From Hypoxylon rubiginosum (taxonomy: Eukaryota; Ascomycota; Sordariomycetes; Xylariales; Hypoxylaceae): a stretch of DNA of 64,000 nucleotides. The translations under genes and the position numbers were made by a program. The stretch's first letter is position 1; each line of letters opens with the position of its first letter. Under the pieces are notes generated by a model. It saw nothing but the letters and a program-made list of their open reading frames with translations. It was not told where the DNA came from and did not search any database. Location of the stretch: assembly GCA_902806565.1 (NCBI GenBank), contig CADCXA010000021.1, forward strand, positions 992,001-1,056,000, given 5' to 3'. Below are positions 1 to 10,692 of this stretch, piece after piece.

Positions 1-862
1 CCGTCCTCCCTCTGGACGTGGCGTCCGCGTCGTCCGCCGCGGAGGCAGCGCAGGCCGTCGCCGCCAGCGGCCGCCCGCTCGACGTGCTGCTCAACAACGC
101 CGGCGCCGGGTACTCGATGCCCGTGCTCGACGTCGACGTCGACCAGGCCATGCGGGTCTACGACGTCAACGTTTTGGGCGTCGTACGCGCCGTCCAAGCC
201 TTCGCCCCGTTGCTGATCGAGAGCAAAGGGCGCGTGGTGAATGTGAGCAGTTGCGGTGCCGCTGTAAATGCGCCGTGGGTAGGTATGTGTGTCTGCTCGC
301 TTGCTAACCTCATTTCTACCTATCTATATCTCTCTCCCACCTCTTCTTCTTCTTCTTCATCTTCATCTTCTTCATCATCTTCTTCTTCTTCTTACGCTGG
401 GCATTCTTAAAATTAATGCTCTCTGCGCGCCCCGTTGCAGCGTCGTACGCCTCTACAAAGGCCGCTCTTACCACTCTCTCCGAGACGCTGCGCCTGGAGC
501 TGTCCCCGTTCGGCGTCGGCGTCACCACCATCATGGTGGGCGCCATAGCGACGCACTTCCACGACAATGAGCCGGAGTTCAAGCTTCCGGAGGGCTCGCG
601 CTATGCGCCCATCGAAAGTATCATCGCGGGCTGGGCGAGCGGCAAGTCTAAGCCCGGGGTCGGTCCCGCGGAGGAGTTTGTCGAGTCCATAATGGACGAC
701 GTCGTCGGAGATGGTAGGAAAGGCGGCTTGGTCTGGAAGGGACCCCACGCGGGTAGCATTAAGTTTATCGCTAACTGGCTCCCGGCGTGGTGTCAGGACG
801 CTGCGATGAGCGTCAACCAGGGACTTAAAGAACTGACGCAGCACTTGATCTCGAACAAGTAG
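1..862 (+). CDS. Short-chain dehydrogenase/reductase, Ayr1-like (5' partial)
   Basis: Exons <3..282 and 441..862 join through a GTATGT...GCAG intron with a split codon, giving about 233 visible residues; the start lies upstream of the window. The Rossmann-fold NNAG motif (LLNNAGAG), the NVSS strand and the catalytic YxxxK (SYASTK, first residues of exon 2) identify a classical SDR. The C-terminal part, with a W-x-G segment followed by a Pro/Asp-rich helix, resembles fungal NADPH-dependent 1-acyldihydroxyacetone-phosphate reductases (Ayr1 type), which make lysophosphatidate on ER or lipid-droplet membranes. That subfamily call is inference; SDR membership is seen directly. The N-terminal TGxxxGIG cofactor motif is outside the window. 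The gene is GC-rich and its intron holds a long TTC/ATC microsatellite. Confidence 0.82.
341..394 (+). repeat. TTC/ATC microsatellite inside the SDR intron
   Basis: About 50 nt of nearly pure TTC triplets with interspersed ATC. It lies inside the 283-440 intron and forms a long pyrimidine tract upstream of the acceptor. It generates false serine-rich and lysine-rich open frames on the two strands. Confidence 0.9.
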
Positions 863-1456
863 CAGCATAGTTGGGTCGTTCCACGAATTGATGTAATATT
901 GTAGCCATTTGTATTTATCCTAGCCATCGCGCAGTACATACTAACCTAGGTACACGTATAAACTCGCATGAAGCTTCTTGTATGAATTTAAATAAGATTG
1001 AAGCTCTCGGGTAGATGATGTGAGAACTCCATGGGGCCTCACTTACCTGAACCAATTTTGCTCCGAAGCGCAGCGTTATTAAGATATGTAAAAGGGTTGT
1101 AGGCAAAACATCTCAGCGTTGGTTTTGATATCGGCCGTGATGGTCTGCACTGAGGTTGTCATCGTGGCGTGTTCTGCCGCATCCGTCCGTGATGAAGGAT
1201 TTAGACAACAGACAGTGGCGTGTTGAGGGGCTCAATTATTCATACAGTGAGTCGGTGGGTAAAGTCATGGGCTGTTAGGGGGCGGCTAGGGTGGCGGTGG
1301 CTTATTAACACAGCCTTAATAACACAGCCTTAATTCGATCAACATGCATATAATTACACCATCAAAGTCCTCTCTCTTCCTATCCAATGCGTCGAACAGA
1401 ACCATCGACTAAATTGTACCCTTTGGTTTATAAAATCTCATTTCCGAAAGCGCGAC
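863..1456. other. Intergenic region, SDR to Cys-rich orphan
   Basis: No coding frame is credible here. It contains an ACCTAGGTAC palindrome at about 944-953, a 14-bp tandem duplication (1307-1334) and the AT-rich upstream region of the next gene. Confidence 0.6.
1307..1334. repeat. Perfect 14-bp tandem duplication
   Basis: The unit AACACAGCCTTAAT occurs twice without a gap, about 125 bp upstream of the 1457 start codon. It looks like a recent slippage or duplication event. Confidence 0.9.
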
Positions 1457-2032
1457 ATGTCAGAGCGACGAATAGGCTCTTATGATAAAGAGAAAGGGGG
1501 CGCTTTGTATGGGGACTCATCAAAATATAAATCGGATCAGTCACGGCTTAACAATGTATGTGACGACTTGCCGTCGTATAAAGAAGCCATCCAGGATGGA
1601 TGGAACACTCAAGAGCAGCAACCCCCATGTAGTCACTGGTCGGAGAGCGGGTGTCGTATCACTGTCAAGTCTAGGAAGTGCTGCTCTTGCATGGACCAGC
1701 GGCCCGAGCCGAAGTCTGGGCAATATCCTATGTACGTCGATGGTCAAGGCTGGGTCGAAAGGGCTACGAGGTGGCAGTATTATTGCCCCAACTGTCAAGG
1801 TGCGCTTAAGTTGCCTCTTCTCCGTTCTAAGAGTTGCACAATCTTGAGCTAACTTGAAATAGAGTATTTTGATCCCGACGCAAAAGCGAAGCTCCTGCGA
1901 GACCAGCGCGCATGGGCAGAGAAACGCGCTAAATCTATAGCTGACGAGAGAGCTCTAGCTGATGAAAGAGACCGGAAATACTTTGGCTTTGGTCGCTGGA
2001 TTGAAGCCGTGAAGGGTTGCTTACCGAATTGA
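1457..2032 (+). CDS. Hypothetical Cys-rich protein with paired CxxC-type motifs
   Basis: Exons 1457..1799 and 1863..2032 (intron GTGCGC...GCTAAC...ATAG, split codon) encode 170 aa. I do not recognise the family. Visible features are a polar N-terminus with LPSYKEAI (about residues 38-45), Cys-rich KCCSCMD (74-80) and CPNC (110-113) pairs that could form a zinc ribbon, and a highly charged Ala/Arg/Asp/Glu-rich helix (about 120-155). The end is FGFGRWIEAVKGCLPN. The splice is supported because the charged frame opens exactly at the acceptor and runs to a stop, while the unspliced frame ends soon after the donor. There is no signal peptide or TM segment. It converges on the MDR oxidoreductase with only 137 bp between the stops. 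Confidence 0.6.
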
Positions 2033-2169
2033 TCCGACATAGCATCAAATCATCATTTCTAATGGTGGATCGAATGACCCCAAGTTAGTCGTATGTGTCG
2101 CGTGTAATGTTGAAAAGTCAACTCTCATAATTGTTTGATGTACGTACCTAGGTACATATCCTTCCCCAT

Positions 2170-3334
2170 TTAATGAATTTCAATGCCGACCTTTCCTTGA
2201 TGCTTACCCGACTCCAAATACTCGTACGCCTCTTTGAGCTGGTCTAACGAAAATACTTTAGGATCAAGTACCGGACGCAACTTCTCCAGATTTCCCTCAA
2301 TGGCTCGACACATGTCCTCCATTTGAAGCCGATTACCGACCCAGACGCCACGAGTCGTGAAAAGGTTCATCCAGCAATCCAACAAGCTGGGCATCTCCTT
2401 GGCCTCTCCACCAGCGACAGACCCGACGACAACGATGAGGCCGTCTAGTTTCACGCTCGCGACGCTCTGTTTCATCGAAACCGGGCCGGCGACCTCGACA
2501 ACGACGTCGACTCCATCTCCTCCGGTTAGCTTTCTTGCTTCGGAGCCCCATTCGGGGGTCTCGCGATAATTGATTATGTGATCGGCACCTAGCTTCTCCA
2601 GAAGCTTGCCCTTCTCGCTTGAGCTTGTCGTTGCGATAACCCTCGCGCCGACTGCCTTGGCGAACTGGACGGCGAAGATGCTTACGCCGCCGGTGCCCTG
2701 CGTCAGGACCCACTGCCCGGCGGACACCTGCTTGCCGGGCAAACCAAAGAGCGCATTCCACGCGGTCACCCCCGCGCAGCTAAGCGTCGCCGCCTCGGTG
2801 AAAGTTAAGTCCCGGGGCATCGCCACGAGCCCGTGCTCGTCGAACGCCCCGACAGAGCGGAAGGTACCATCCACGGAGGCCCCGAGCCCAAAGCTCGATA
2901 TCCGGCCGGTAACTGAACCGGCGATGTGCTTTGGGTTGAGCATCGTGACGACCTTGTCGCCCGGCTGGAACCGAGTAACATGCTTGCCGACGGCTAGGAC
3001 GATTCCTGCCCCGTCGGAGCCGGGAACAACGCCGGGCTTAGACTCCCAGGGGTACTGGCCACGGGGAATCATGAGATCACGATACTGGGCTTGTCATTAG
3101 TTAGGTATCCAATAAAGGAACAGGCGTCGTAGCGTACATTGAGCGAGGCGCCATGGACTGAGAATTCGCGGTTAATAAGACCATTTAGTAGATTGACTCT
3201 CGGAACTCACGTCTGACTAGAACTTGATCATCACCGAAATCAGGCACAGGTTTTTCGGAGTATTTTAGAGAATCAAAGCCATCGAATCCTATGACATTCC
3301 ACTGGCTTGCGGTCTTGGGAGTTGAAGAGGCCAT
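2170..3334 (-). CDS. Medium-chain (MDR) alcohol dehydrogenase / quinone oxidoreductase-like
   Basis: Minus-strand exons 3334..3211, 3157..3138 (only 20 nt) and 3084..2170 encode 352 aa beginning MASSTPKTASQW. The two introns are both 53 nt. Joining the microexon gives the conserved GASLNYRDLMIPRGQYP block typical of the family N-terminus. Next come the GroES-like fold (GSDGAGIVLAVG, FQPGDKVV), a Rossmann domain with GTGGVSIFAVQFAKA, and KLGADHIINYRETPEW for NAD(P)H binding. The structural-zinc Cys cluster of classical ADHs is not seen, which favours a zinc-independent quinone-reductase-like MDR. The substrate cannot be told from sequence. Confidence 0.88.
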
Positions 3335-5301
3335 TGTAACACAGTAGCGCAAGTGTGAGGCTTCGTCTTTATTCTATGGACGGCGGAACAACGTCGCACA
3401 CGTATACATTATAGCAGCTCACTTCCATTAAGTCAACGTTTGAAAAGGGTAGATTGATAATTGGTATTCGACTTGTTGATTTGTAAGCAAACTTCAGGGG
3501 GTTTCTTAGTAATTGCTATCTCCTCATCACGCAATGCGACTGACAACTTCCCATTGGAAGATATTAGCATTAGGTATATGGGCGTGGAGTTGTAGTCGGC
3601 GCTTGGTGACATTTTATATGAATACTACCGAGCTTGCCATCTAACCCCTATTTCAGAGCCGATTTTTGTAATAATCTCAACTTTCGCCCGGCCTTTTCTA
3701 GTCCCATATATATTGTTATGTCTATTTCAAACCGCGATAACGTTATGTGATTGGAATTATTTATTTATTATAAATTGGTATACGTCCCCTTGTCTAGATG
3801 CCTTTTACCTAATTTCATTTCAGATCCCATTGCCTATCTTAGACCAACCGGCGGGAGCTAGCCTCTCGAAAGCCGCGACTAGTAGCTAGTATATATTTAG
3901 AACACCCGTTTTCAGGCCAGACCTCTGTCTATTATATACACTTTCCATATTCTTAAAGCTAACTTGAAAGTACAGCTTCGAATTTCATAACAGATTTTGC
4001 AACCGTACATTCAGGGATAAGACCAAGAATTACCATGACACATTCTATATATTTCCGTAATAACATATAAATCCTAGGTTTATACTTGAAGTATACAGCA
4101 GGTATCCTATTGATGCCTCACGTTGTCGAGCGTAGTGATATATTCCCTGCTGGCAATGTAGATGAAATAGAGTAGGAATTGAACCATGGGCAATGAGACC
4201 TGAAACCCTATTTTTGAGGTCATTTATCCTCATCCTCGAGGTTCGGTAAAGTTGAATAACTTAGAGCTCGAGACATTCCCCATAACGACAAGAATAAAAG
4301 GGGGCCGTCCTAATTGCGGATATTGCATAACGCGTTTGGTTTTTTCCCGACTATAGACCCCTGTAATTAAATTATGGGCTGCAGCTTTAAGGGTCCTGAT
4401 AAAAACTGGTTTGACAGATGCCTCTGACAGTTCAAAACTTAATCGTAACGACAGCGAAGATGATATTATAAAATTATTGCAAAAGAAATTTTCGCGACTA
4501 CGAAAATTCGGGCCGTTGACGTTTTTCTTGTTTTGGTCTCGCCGTTTTACATACACGTTTTACGAAAAAAACCTACATACTGATAAGTGATTCTTAGCGA
4601 GACCCCTGTAAAATGATCGTCTATCCTATCAAGGCCGAGAAGAACCCTGCGTCTGCTATCTCATGTTTATCTGCGCTAATAGACATGACTAGCAGCCTAG
4701 CAACTTAGCTACCGGGCTACCAGGCTACCAGCTGCAAATGTCAGGGCATACGCTGCGACGCGGACGGCTTCTATCTCCGGGAATGGAGCTTACATAGAGG
4801 TTAAGGGTGATCGTAAGAGAATTTAGCTGTGATCCGGCTGTCTCATTGGATGGGCGTGTACCGAACGCCACGCCCCAGCGGGCACGATCATCGATGAGGT
4901 CTCGCCTTATCTCACTAGGTTATCTCTCCAACTCCTATCGTCAACCAGGGTTCGTCTTTCAGTTGCATCTTATTAGCTGACGGGTTTAGAAGAATGAGCG
5001 TGTCGCCATCATCTGCATTAGGTAAATCTTACCTGCGCTCTATCGGACCTGCATACGCTCGAAATCAGACGTGCAGACGTGTCGATGTCGCTTATCTACC
5101 ATACCATCTCCCCATACCTTCCTACCTTACCTATTGCTTCATGCATCCTTTCTATCATATTTCGGTTTGACGTGTAAAAAAATACGAGAAGCCACTATAT
5201 TTTATCTTCAATAATACCTCGGGCATTATAACAAGCGACTGAAAATAACCTCCATCTGACTTACGCGACGATATCCCCCTATCCAGGTCCCCGGAGCGAG
5301 G
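3335..5301. other. AT-rich intergenic region between divergent MDR and permease genes
   Basis: About 2 kb, noticeably AT-rich at 3400-4600, with only short frames of no recognisable family on both strands. It must hold both 5' regions. The half next to the permease is pyrimidine-rich (4900-5150). The AT-rich part could be a decayed repeat, but I see no element ends. Confidence 0.5.
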
Positions 5302-7270
5302 ATGACGGAGAATACAAGATCCTTGGACGAGAAGAAGCAACCAGAGCTGGGAGGACTGGACGACGAGACTGTCGCTGCTGTTAACCGAGGTGTCGAGGTT
5401 AATGCTGCTGGTTATAAAGACCAGCTGAAACGTCAATATGGCCTATTCGGGATCGTAGGCATTGCGCTCACTGTCGACAATGCCTGGGCAGCTCTAGGTT
5501 CTTCGATATCAGTATCAATTCGTAAGTAACGGCCTTGTACTCCTCCTAAATGTGTCACTGTATGTTGTGGGGTTAACACGTGTAACTGCTCAGTCAATGG
5601 AGGACCTCCAGGCCTTATCTATGGCCTTATCGTCGCCGTCTTCTGGTATTCCTTCGTTGGTCTGAGTCTGGCCGAGGTACGTTGGACCAATATTATACAA
5701 CCTTATCACCTGAATCAAATGATATTGACCCACTCCTAGCTTGCTTCTTCGGTCCCTACTGCCGGTGGTGTCTATCATTGGGCAACCATCGCGGCTGGCC
5801 CGAACTGGGGACGGACCGTTGGCTTCTTCACGGGATGGATTAATTTTTACGGTTGGATGTTTGACTTGGCAGCCTTGATCCAAATCACATCCAACATTCT
5901 CGTCCAGATGTACGCACTTTATCATCAGGATACGTACGTTCCAGACGCTTGGCACGTCTACCTCACATACATTTGCGTTCTTTGGATCTCGACATTCTTC
6001 GTCATTTTTGGGAACAAACTCATCCCGTATACGCAGAACTGCGGCATGTTCTTCGTCGTTGTAGGAGGAATCATAACGATCATTGTAATTTCGGCGATGA
6101 ACCCGGGTGCCCATTCTTCGAACTATTTTGTATGGGGTTCGTTCGAGGAGAATAATTGTGAGTATCCCCCCTTTCACCTACAACCACGAAATGCCCTTGA
6201 AGTCCACGGGGATAGCTCCCCAACCAGGGTCGCTCTTAAATATTTCCGAAGAAAATTGCAACTGCTAATTACTCCCCTCAGTGACTGGATGGCAAGGCGG
6301 TGTTGCTTTTCTTCTAGGCGTCCTGAACGGTGCTTTCACTATTGGTACCCCGGATGCCATTACTCACATAGCCGAGGAACTACCAAACCCGAGGAAGGAC
6401 CTCCCGAAAGCCATTGGGCTTCAGCTAGGGCTAGGCTTCCTTTACGCGTTTATTTTCGCCATTGCGATAGGATATGCCATCACAGATATCTCAGCACTAC
6501 AAGGCGGCATTAACACGTACCCACTTGCCGTGATATACCAGCAAGCAACAGGCAGCCAAGCTGCAACGTTTGGTCTCCTGTTCATCATATTTGTCGGTAG
6601 CATGTGCTGCTGTGTCGGGACAGTCTTAACCAACTCACGCACGTATTGGGCACTGGCACGAGATAATGCCGTGCCGTTCTCTGGCGTTTTCGGCCATGTC
6701 AACGAAGGACTCAGTTGCCCCGTATATGCCACCTTGTTCGTCTCGGTCATCGCTACGGGGCTTGGTGCAATCCCCCTCGGAAGCTCAAGCGCTTTCCTGG
6801 CTCTGACAGGGTCATTCATTGTTCTAACAACAGTGTCATATGCTATTCCATTCGCCGCCAATCTGTGCACTGGCCGGAAATATTTCCCGGCCGGTCCCTT
6901 CCATATGGGAAAGTATGGCTATGCGGTAAACCTAATGGCGGTACTGCTTATCGCGTTGTTCGACATACTTTTCTGCTTTCGTAAGTTCTCGTGTCCCGTT
7001 CGCGTGCAAAAACTGCAGCTAATTTCATTTACCATAGCCTATGCGCTGCCCACGACGACCGAGTCCATGAACTACAACAGCGTCGTTCTCGTTGGAACCA
7101 TCGCCCTCTCGACGCTATGGTGGGTGATCCACGCATCTCGTCATTATCCAGGACCCAAGGTTATGCAGCTATACATTCATGACGATTCGACTTCGTTGGA
7201 TAATACGGGAATCGTCGAGAAACTCCATGCGCCGGCCAACAATGGTAGCGGGCTGGAGACAACACGATGA
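5302..7270 (+). CDS. APC-superfamily permease, choline/GABA transporter type (Hnm1-like)
   Basis: Five exons (5302..5521, 5594..5676, 5740..6157, 6282..6980, 7038..7270) encode 550 aa, the usual length for fungal APC permeases. Each junction restores a conserved motif: SVSILNGGPPGLIYG, GLSLAELASSVPTAGGVYHW, then TPDAITHIAEELPNPRKDLP and FCFPYALPTTTESMNYNSV. About 11-12 hydrophobic segments follow a hydrophilic N-terminus that ends in KDQLKRQYGLFGIVGIALT. The SVPTAGGVYHW, HIAEE and MNYNSV signatures match the yeast Hnm1 choline / Uga4 GABA permease group, so plasma-membrane uptake of choline or a small amine is likely; exact specificity is inference. The last intron (57 nt) is a multiple of three and open, so retaining it would add 19 residues rather than truncate the protein. 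Confidence 0.9.
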
Positions 7271-8165
7271 TTCACAAACTTGAAGGAGAAAAGTTTAGAA
7301 AAATTACAGAATAAAAGGCTGAGTTTCGGTTTAATATGTTGTCTCGGACTTTCTAGGTTTGTGGTCCTGAGTAAAGTCAAACCTACGAAGACATCAAGAC
7401 GAAACTACGTACCTTTAATAGCCTCAATAAAAATCAAGATCACACCCTACGCTCGCAAAAGGTATTCGGGTACTACAAATAGAACAGACTGACAAGCTTA
7501 GGTTGCGATCGTTATTTGATTGGGAAATCTCGGAGAGCGTCGCGCCGACTTCATGTTTCCCCTTTCGGGGAAGCACCCGTGAGCCTCTCAAGTTCGCAAA
7601 GGACAAGCGTACCTTTCCCCGCGTTTCAAGTCGTTATTGTCCCCGTTCGAGAAGTCTAGACCGTCGTGAAGTCTTTTATAACAGGGATTCGAACGTCGAT
7701 ACCACCTCAAGGTGCTCCGTCGACCTGAGTACTTACTCGCCAATTACCCAGGTCGCCATTTTCCACAATTAGCAGGTACCTACCTATGTAGTATGCTATT
7801 CGTGGTACTCCCACATACCTGGCTTTATACAATCCCGTATCTGGGGAATCCATAGAGCGATCTCTCGTGGTCGTCCGATCCATCGTCGCATCGCGCCCGC
7901 CTTGCTCCAGGGCGCAAAGGTGATTGGACGATGGCATCAGGACCGCTCTCCTCCAAATGCACTGATGGAGCACCATGATCCGTCTTGATCGAGGAGCTAC
8001 TAATACCGCGGACCTCACCTAATAGCTTAACAGAGCCTAGGCGCCGGCCACTATACCCTCGCAAAGGTACATATATGTATCCTAGCCCGCCCCCTTTTAT
8101 AAGTCACGGGCATTGTTGTTTGCGACCCCAAGAGGTAGATTGAATTCAACATATCTCCGATCAAG
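7271..8165. other. Intergenic region, permease to mannanase
   Basis: It contains an AATAAA-type element just after the permease stop (around 7309), then no credible gene, then the mannanase promoter. Confidence 0.55.
8097..8103 (+). promoter_or_regulatory. TATA-like element of the mannanase gene
   Basis: TTATAAG lies about 63 bp upstream of the 8166 start codon, directly after a CCCGCCCCC stretch. The position suits a highly inducible secreted-enzyme gene. Confidence 0.5.
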
Positions 8166-9534
8166 ATGAAGTTTCTCGGAGCAGGACTTCTCTCACTCAT
8201 ATGTGCCGCCGGCGGAGCGGCCGCGGCCCCGAGTTCCAGCAGCGAGTCGATTAGCACTGGCGCGGTATCTTCCTCTTCTGCCGGCGCCGCGAACTTCCCG
8301 AAGGCGGACGGATTGCTGTTCAACATCGACGGCGTAACCAAGTACTACGCGGGGACTAACAGCTACTGGATTAGTTTCCTAACGAACAACGCGGACGTCG
8401 ACAAGACGCTGGACCAGCTCTCGCAGGCCGGCCACAAGATCCTGCGCATCTGGGGCTTCAACGACGTCACGTCGCAGCCGGGGTCCGGCACCGTGTACTT
8501 CCAGTACCTATCCCGCAGCGGGTCGCAGATCAACACGGGAGCCAACGGCCTGCAGCGCCTGGACTACGTGGTCTCGGCCGCCGAGAAGCGCGGCATCAAG
8601 CTCATCATCAACTTCGTAAATAACTGGGGCGACTACGGAGGGATGGGTGCTGTAAGTCTACCTAAAGTTGCTATATTTCTTCTAATTCCCTGGTCACTCG
8701 CATGTACGCTAGGTAGTTCGGGGATAGCACGGTAACTTGTTGGAGGCTTGATTCTGTTATATGGTCAACGCTCGCTAACCCAAAGCTCGCGTCTAGTACG
8801 TAACGGCCTTCGGCGGCTCGCAGACGACGTGGTACACCAACACGGCGGCGCAGACGCAGTACAAGGCGTACATCAAGGCGGTAGTATCGCGGTACGCTAA
8901 CTCGCCGGCCATCTTCGCCTGGGAGCTGGCGAACGAGCCTCGGTGCAACGGGTGCGCCACCAGCGTCATCACCAACTGGGCGTCGACGACGTCGGCCTAC
9001 GTCAAGAGCCTCGACCCGGCGCACATGGTCACGCTCGGCGACGAAGGGTTCGGCCTCGCCGGCGACGGCAGCTACCCGTACCAGTTCGGCGAGGGCCTCG
9101 ACTTCGCCGCCAACCTCAAGATCAGCACCCTCGACTTCGGCACCTTCCACCTGTACCCCAGCTCCTGGGGCACCCAGTACGACTGGGGCAACCCCTGGAT
9201 CCAGGCCCACGGCAAGGCGTGCGCCGCTGCCGGCAAGCCCTGCTTGTTTGAAGAATGTGAGTAATGCCGCCTGACTGTTAGGTATACCGTACGTCGAGCA
9301 AGGACTATCGAGGGCTAACGATAAGAAACAGACGGGTCTACGAGCGACCATTGCGGCATCGAGGGCAAGTGGCAGAGCACGTCGCTCTCTACCTCGGGCA
9401 TGGCGGCCGACCTGTTCTGGCAGCTGGGCACTACGCTCAGCACGGGGCAGACGCACAACGACGGGTTCACAATCTACACCGGCTCGTCTGAGTGGACCTG
9501 CCTGGTTACGAACCACCTTGCCGCTATCAAATAG
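8166..9534 (+). CDS. Secreted endo-1,4-beta-mannanase (GH5, subfamily 7 type)
   Basis: Exons 8166..8651, 8797..9256 and 9332..9534 encode 382 aa. A signal peptide ([21 protein letters not shown]) is followed by a Ser-rich spacer (about 22-42) and a GH5 TIM barrel that opens with [13 protein letters not shown]. Acid/base Glu is in [11 protein letters not shown] (E209). The nucleophile is in CLFEEYG (E314/E315, most likely E315), whose codons span the second intron. HLYPSSWG and the C-terminal EWTCLV match fungal mannan endo-1,4-beta-mannosidases, which cut mannan and galactoglucomannan outside the cell. There is no CBM1, although a short linker-like stretch sits where one could be attached. 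The coding exons are GC-rich. Confidence 0.93.
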
Positions 9535-10692
9535 AGACGAGGCTCTTTGTGACGCTCGTCGACTCGCCCGAGTTGATTCTCGGGAGGCTATTAATATAGA
9601 CCGGCTATAAGAGGCTTGCTTTCTTGCTATTTTTACTTGCGTGACGGTTAGATGTGCGATTGCTACCTTGAGCATGTGTTAATATAACTCGGTGCTGAGA
9701 ATGGGGTACTTACGATCTCGGTCAAGTTTCCCAAAAAGGACCCAACAAGATCGGGAAATATCGAAATACATGGGCACATTTATGACATGTGTCAGTAAAC
9801 CGCAAGAGACGAGGAATTACGGTGGCACATTCATTGTATTCATTGGTGACTAAAAACCCCCATGTTGCTTTCGAGCATGACGTCTGCCAAAAGCAGAAGA
9901 AGAAAAAGCCCCCAAACTGCAAAAAGATTACAAGATATTATATGCAGCGTTCAACTCCAACGGTAAATCCTGATTTCTGGGTCCATCGATCCATGCAGCG
10001 CAACCCTACCAGCTCGAGTGTCGAGGGTGGCCACGAGAAAAAGCCACGGACAGCCGACCGATCGACCAATCGAAGAGTCGAATATCGAACGCTGTCAGCT
10101 TATACTCTTTCGTTCCGCGCGGATGGAGCCTCCGTCCCCGAGTTTGCCAACCTATCTCTTTCCCTGTTTCTATCACTACCACACGGCTCACGATCTTGGC
10201 GTGCGGCCGCCCGGCGCCTTTCCTGCGCCTTTCCTGCGCCGTGAGTGGACGCCTGGTGTCTAGCACATGCAGTTGGGCTGAATAGCTTGAGCCTTTTTGG
10301 GGGGAGGAGGACGCCCCCAATCGGTTGTACTACCTACTTTACTAGGTAGAGTCGGTATGGATTGCAAGAGGAACGAGGAACCATGCATCACCGAGCTGCG
10401 CTGAAAAAGAAAAATGGAAGCCGAAAGCTGACACTCCGTACTACCTACTACTACGGAGTTATGCAAGCAGCAGCCCGTCATGTGTAACGCTTCGAGAAAG
10501 AACAGCATAGAACAAACTTGTGCTGTAGGCGGTCTGTCCGACGGCCGCATATATATATATATATATAAGGCTGGGGGTTTGGCTCTGCCGCACACTGCCC
10601 GCTGGCTGTTCGTATGTAAGGTGTGTAAGTAGTTGTGGTTACTTGAACCTACCTCCCTAGGCATTCAGCCGCAAAAAAAAAAAAAGGCTACC
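9535..10692. other. Intergenic region, mannanase to DUF3176 gene
   Basis: No gene is supported. It contains an imperfect palindrome around 10437-10457 (CCGTACTACC...ACTACGGAG), the (AT)n tract listed separately and an A12 run just before the DUF3176 start. Confidence 0.5.
10549..10568 (+). promoter_or_regulatory. (AT)n TATA-like tract upstream of the DUF3176 gene
   Basis: An uninterrupted AT dinucleotide run ends in ATAAGG about 125 bp upstream of the 10693 start. It could act as a TATA element or simply be a microsatellite. Confidence 0.4.

Noticed and set aside
4230..4556. 108-aa minus-strand frame in the AT-rich intergenic region
   Set aside because: No recognisable motif, AT-biased composition and no splice partner; probably chance.
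7683..7699. GTTCGAATCCC-like B box on the minus strand
   Set aside because: The flanking bases do not form a T-arm stem and no A box is present at the right distance.
8671..9675. 334-aa open frame on the minus strand opposite the mannanase
   Set aside because: It is the GC-rich antisense shadow of a well-supported GH5 gene, with Arg/Ala/Val-rich composition and no domain.
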